This document shows positions 5,119 through 5,311 of a stretch of 5,311 nt of DNA, in pieces. Position numbers and translations under genes: made by a program. The notes beneath the pieces were generated by a model. That model saw nothing but the letters and a program-made list of their open reading frames with translations, had not been told where the DNA came from and searched no databases. How positions within the stretch are numbered: the stretch's first letter is position 1; each line of letters opens with the position of its first letter. The stretch comes from Candidatus Bathyarchaeota archaeon (GTDB lineage: Archaea > Thermoproteota > Bathyarchaeia > TCS64). The DNA lies in contig VGJH01000099.1 of assembly GCA_016867505.1 (NCBI GenBank), positions 1 to 5,311 on the forward strand, given 5' to 3'.

Positions 5119-5311
5119 TTATTCTCGGAGTTTTTTCATCAAGGGCTCAGCATCAGATAAATCCAGTTTCTTCAAAGTATCTTTCGCTGGTATACCTCGG
5201 TCATCCCATCCTAAAATCTGGAAATATGTTTGCATTCTGTTATCGACTACCTGTTTATCAGTTTTCATTCCCTTTTTAGGTCCACTTGGTAACGGTTCAT
5301 AAAATCTTTGT
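5119..5311 (-). CDS. Aldehyde:ferredoxin oxidoreductase family protein, C-terminal end only
   Basis: The reading frame enters from the right edge and ends with TAA at 5119-5121, giving the last 63 residues. It begins Q-R-F-Y-E-P-L-P-S-G-P and contains L-G-W-D-D-R-G-I-P and D-T-L-K-K-L, which are the conserved end of AOR-family proteins. Against the complete AOR in this window, 20 of 49 aligned residues are identical from F-x-E-P-L to K-L-x-L, so it is a paralogue and not a recent copy. The cluster and pterin residues lie outside the window. It is the first visible gene of the minus-strand group and is 43 nt from the MoaD-like gene. The product is probably a full-length tungsten enzyme cut by the window edge, but truncation in the genome cannot be ruled out. 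Confidence 0.88.
   Translation of the reverse strand, partial: QRFYEPLPSGPKKGMKTDKQVVDNRMQTYFQILGWDDRGIPAKDTLKKLDLSDAEPLMKKLRE

Noticed and set aside
5082..5279. A 65-codon open frame on the plus strand at the right end
   Set aside because: The other strand here encodes the conserved C-terminus of an AOR-family protein; the plus-strand frame is its shadow.
1..5311. CRISPR array or insertion sequence
   Set aside because: No regularly spaced repeats, transposase reading frame or terminal inverted repeats with target duplications are visible.

Overview
The window looks like low-GC chromosomal DNA from an anaerobic archaeon. The support is: an archaeal Sm-like protein gene next to a ribosomal protein eL37 gene; a tRNA-Leu without encoded CCA that appears to carry a canonical-position intron with bulge-helix-bulge pairing; GAGG/AGGTG-type ribosome binding sites; and tungsten-type aldehyde:ferredoxin oxidoreductase (AOR) genes. 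The phylum cannot be fixed from this sequence alone; an uncultured Asgard, Bathyarchaeia-like or euryarchaeal lineage would all fit.

Left part (1-855): an AT-rich leader with a possible promoter, then the LSm gene (TTG start) and rpl37e 10 nt apart on the + strand. This is an RNA-handling and ribosome pair that is often linked in archaea. It is followed by tRNA-Leu(UAA) with a predicted 20-nt intron and its own TATA-like box.

Middle (856-1620): a stand-alone PD-(D/E)xK nuclease-like protein of the Mrr type, with a probable winged-helix N-terminus. It starts only 29 nt after the tRNA, and a 16-bp inverted repeat lies between them. Its stop codon overlaps the stop codon of the convergent amidohydrolase gene.

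Right part (1617-5311, all on the minus strand): read in the direction of transcription, the order is the C-terminal end of one AOR-family protein (cut by the window edge), a MoaD/ThiS-type sulfur-carrier protein ending in Gly-Gly, a complete second AOR-family protein, and an imidazolonepropionase-like amidohydrolase. The sulfur carrier probably supplies dithiolene sulfur for the tungstopterin cofactor used by the two flanking AORs. The amidohydrolase may act in the same catabolic route or may simply be adjacent, since it has its own possible promoter.

Nothing here proves a new system. The points most worth a second look are the AOR-MoaD-AOR module with its divergent cofactor-site residues, the intron-bearing tRNA, and several compact palindromes at gene boundaries.
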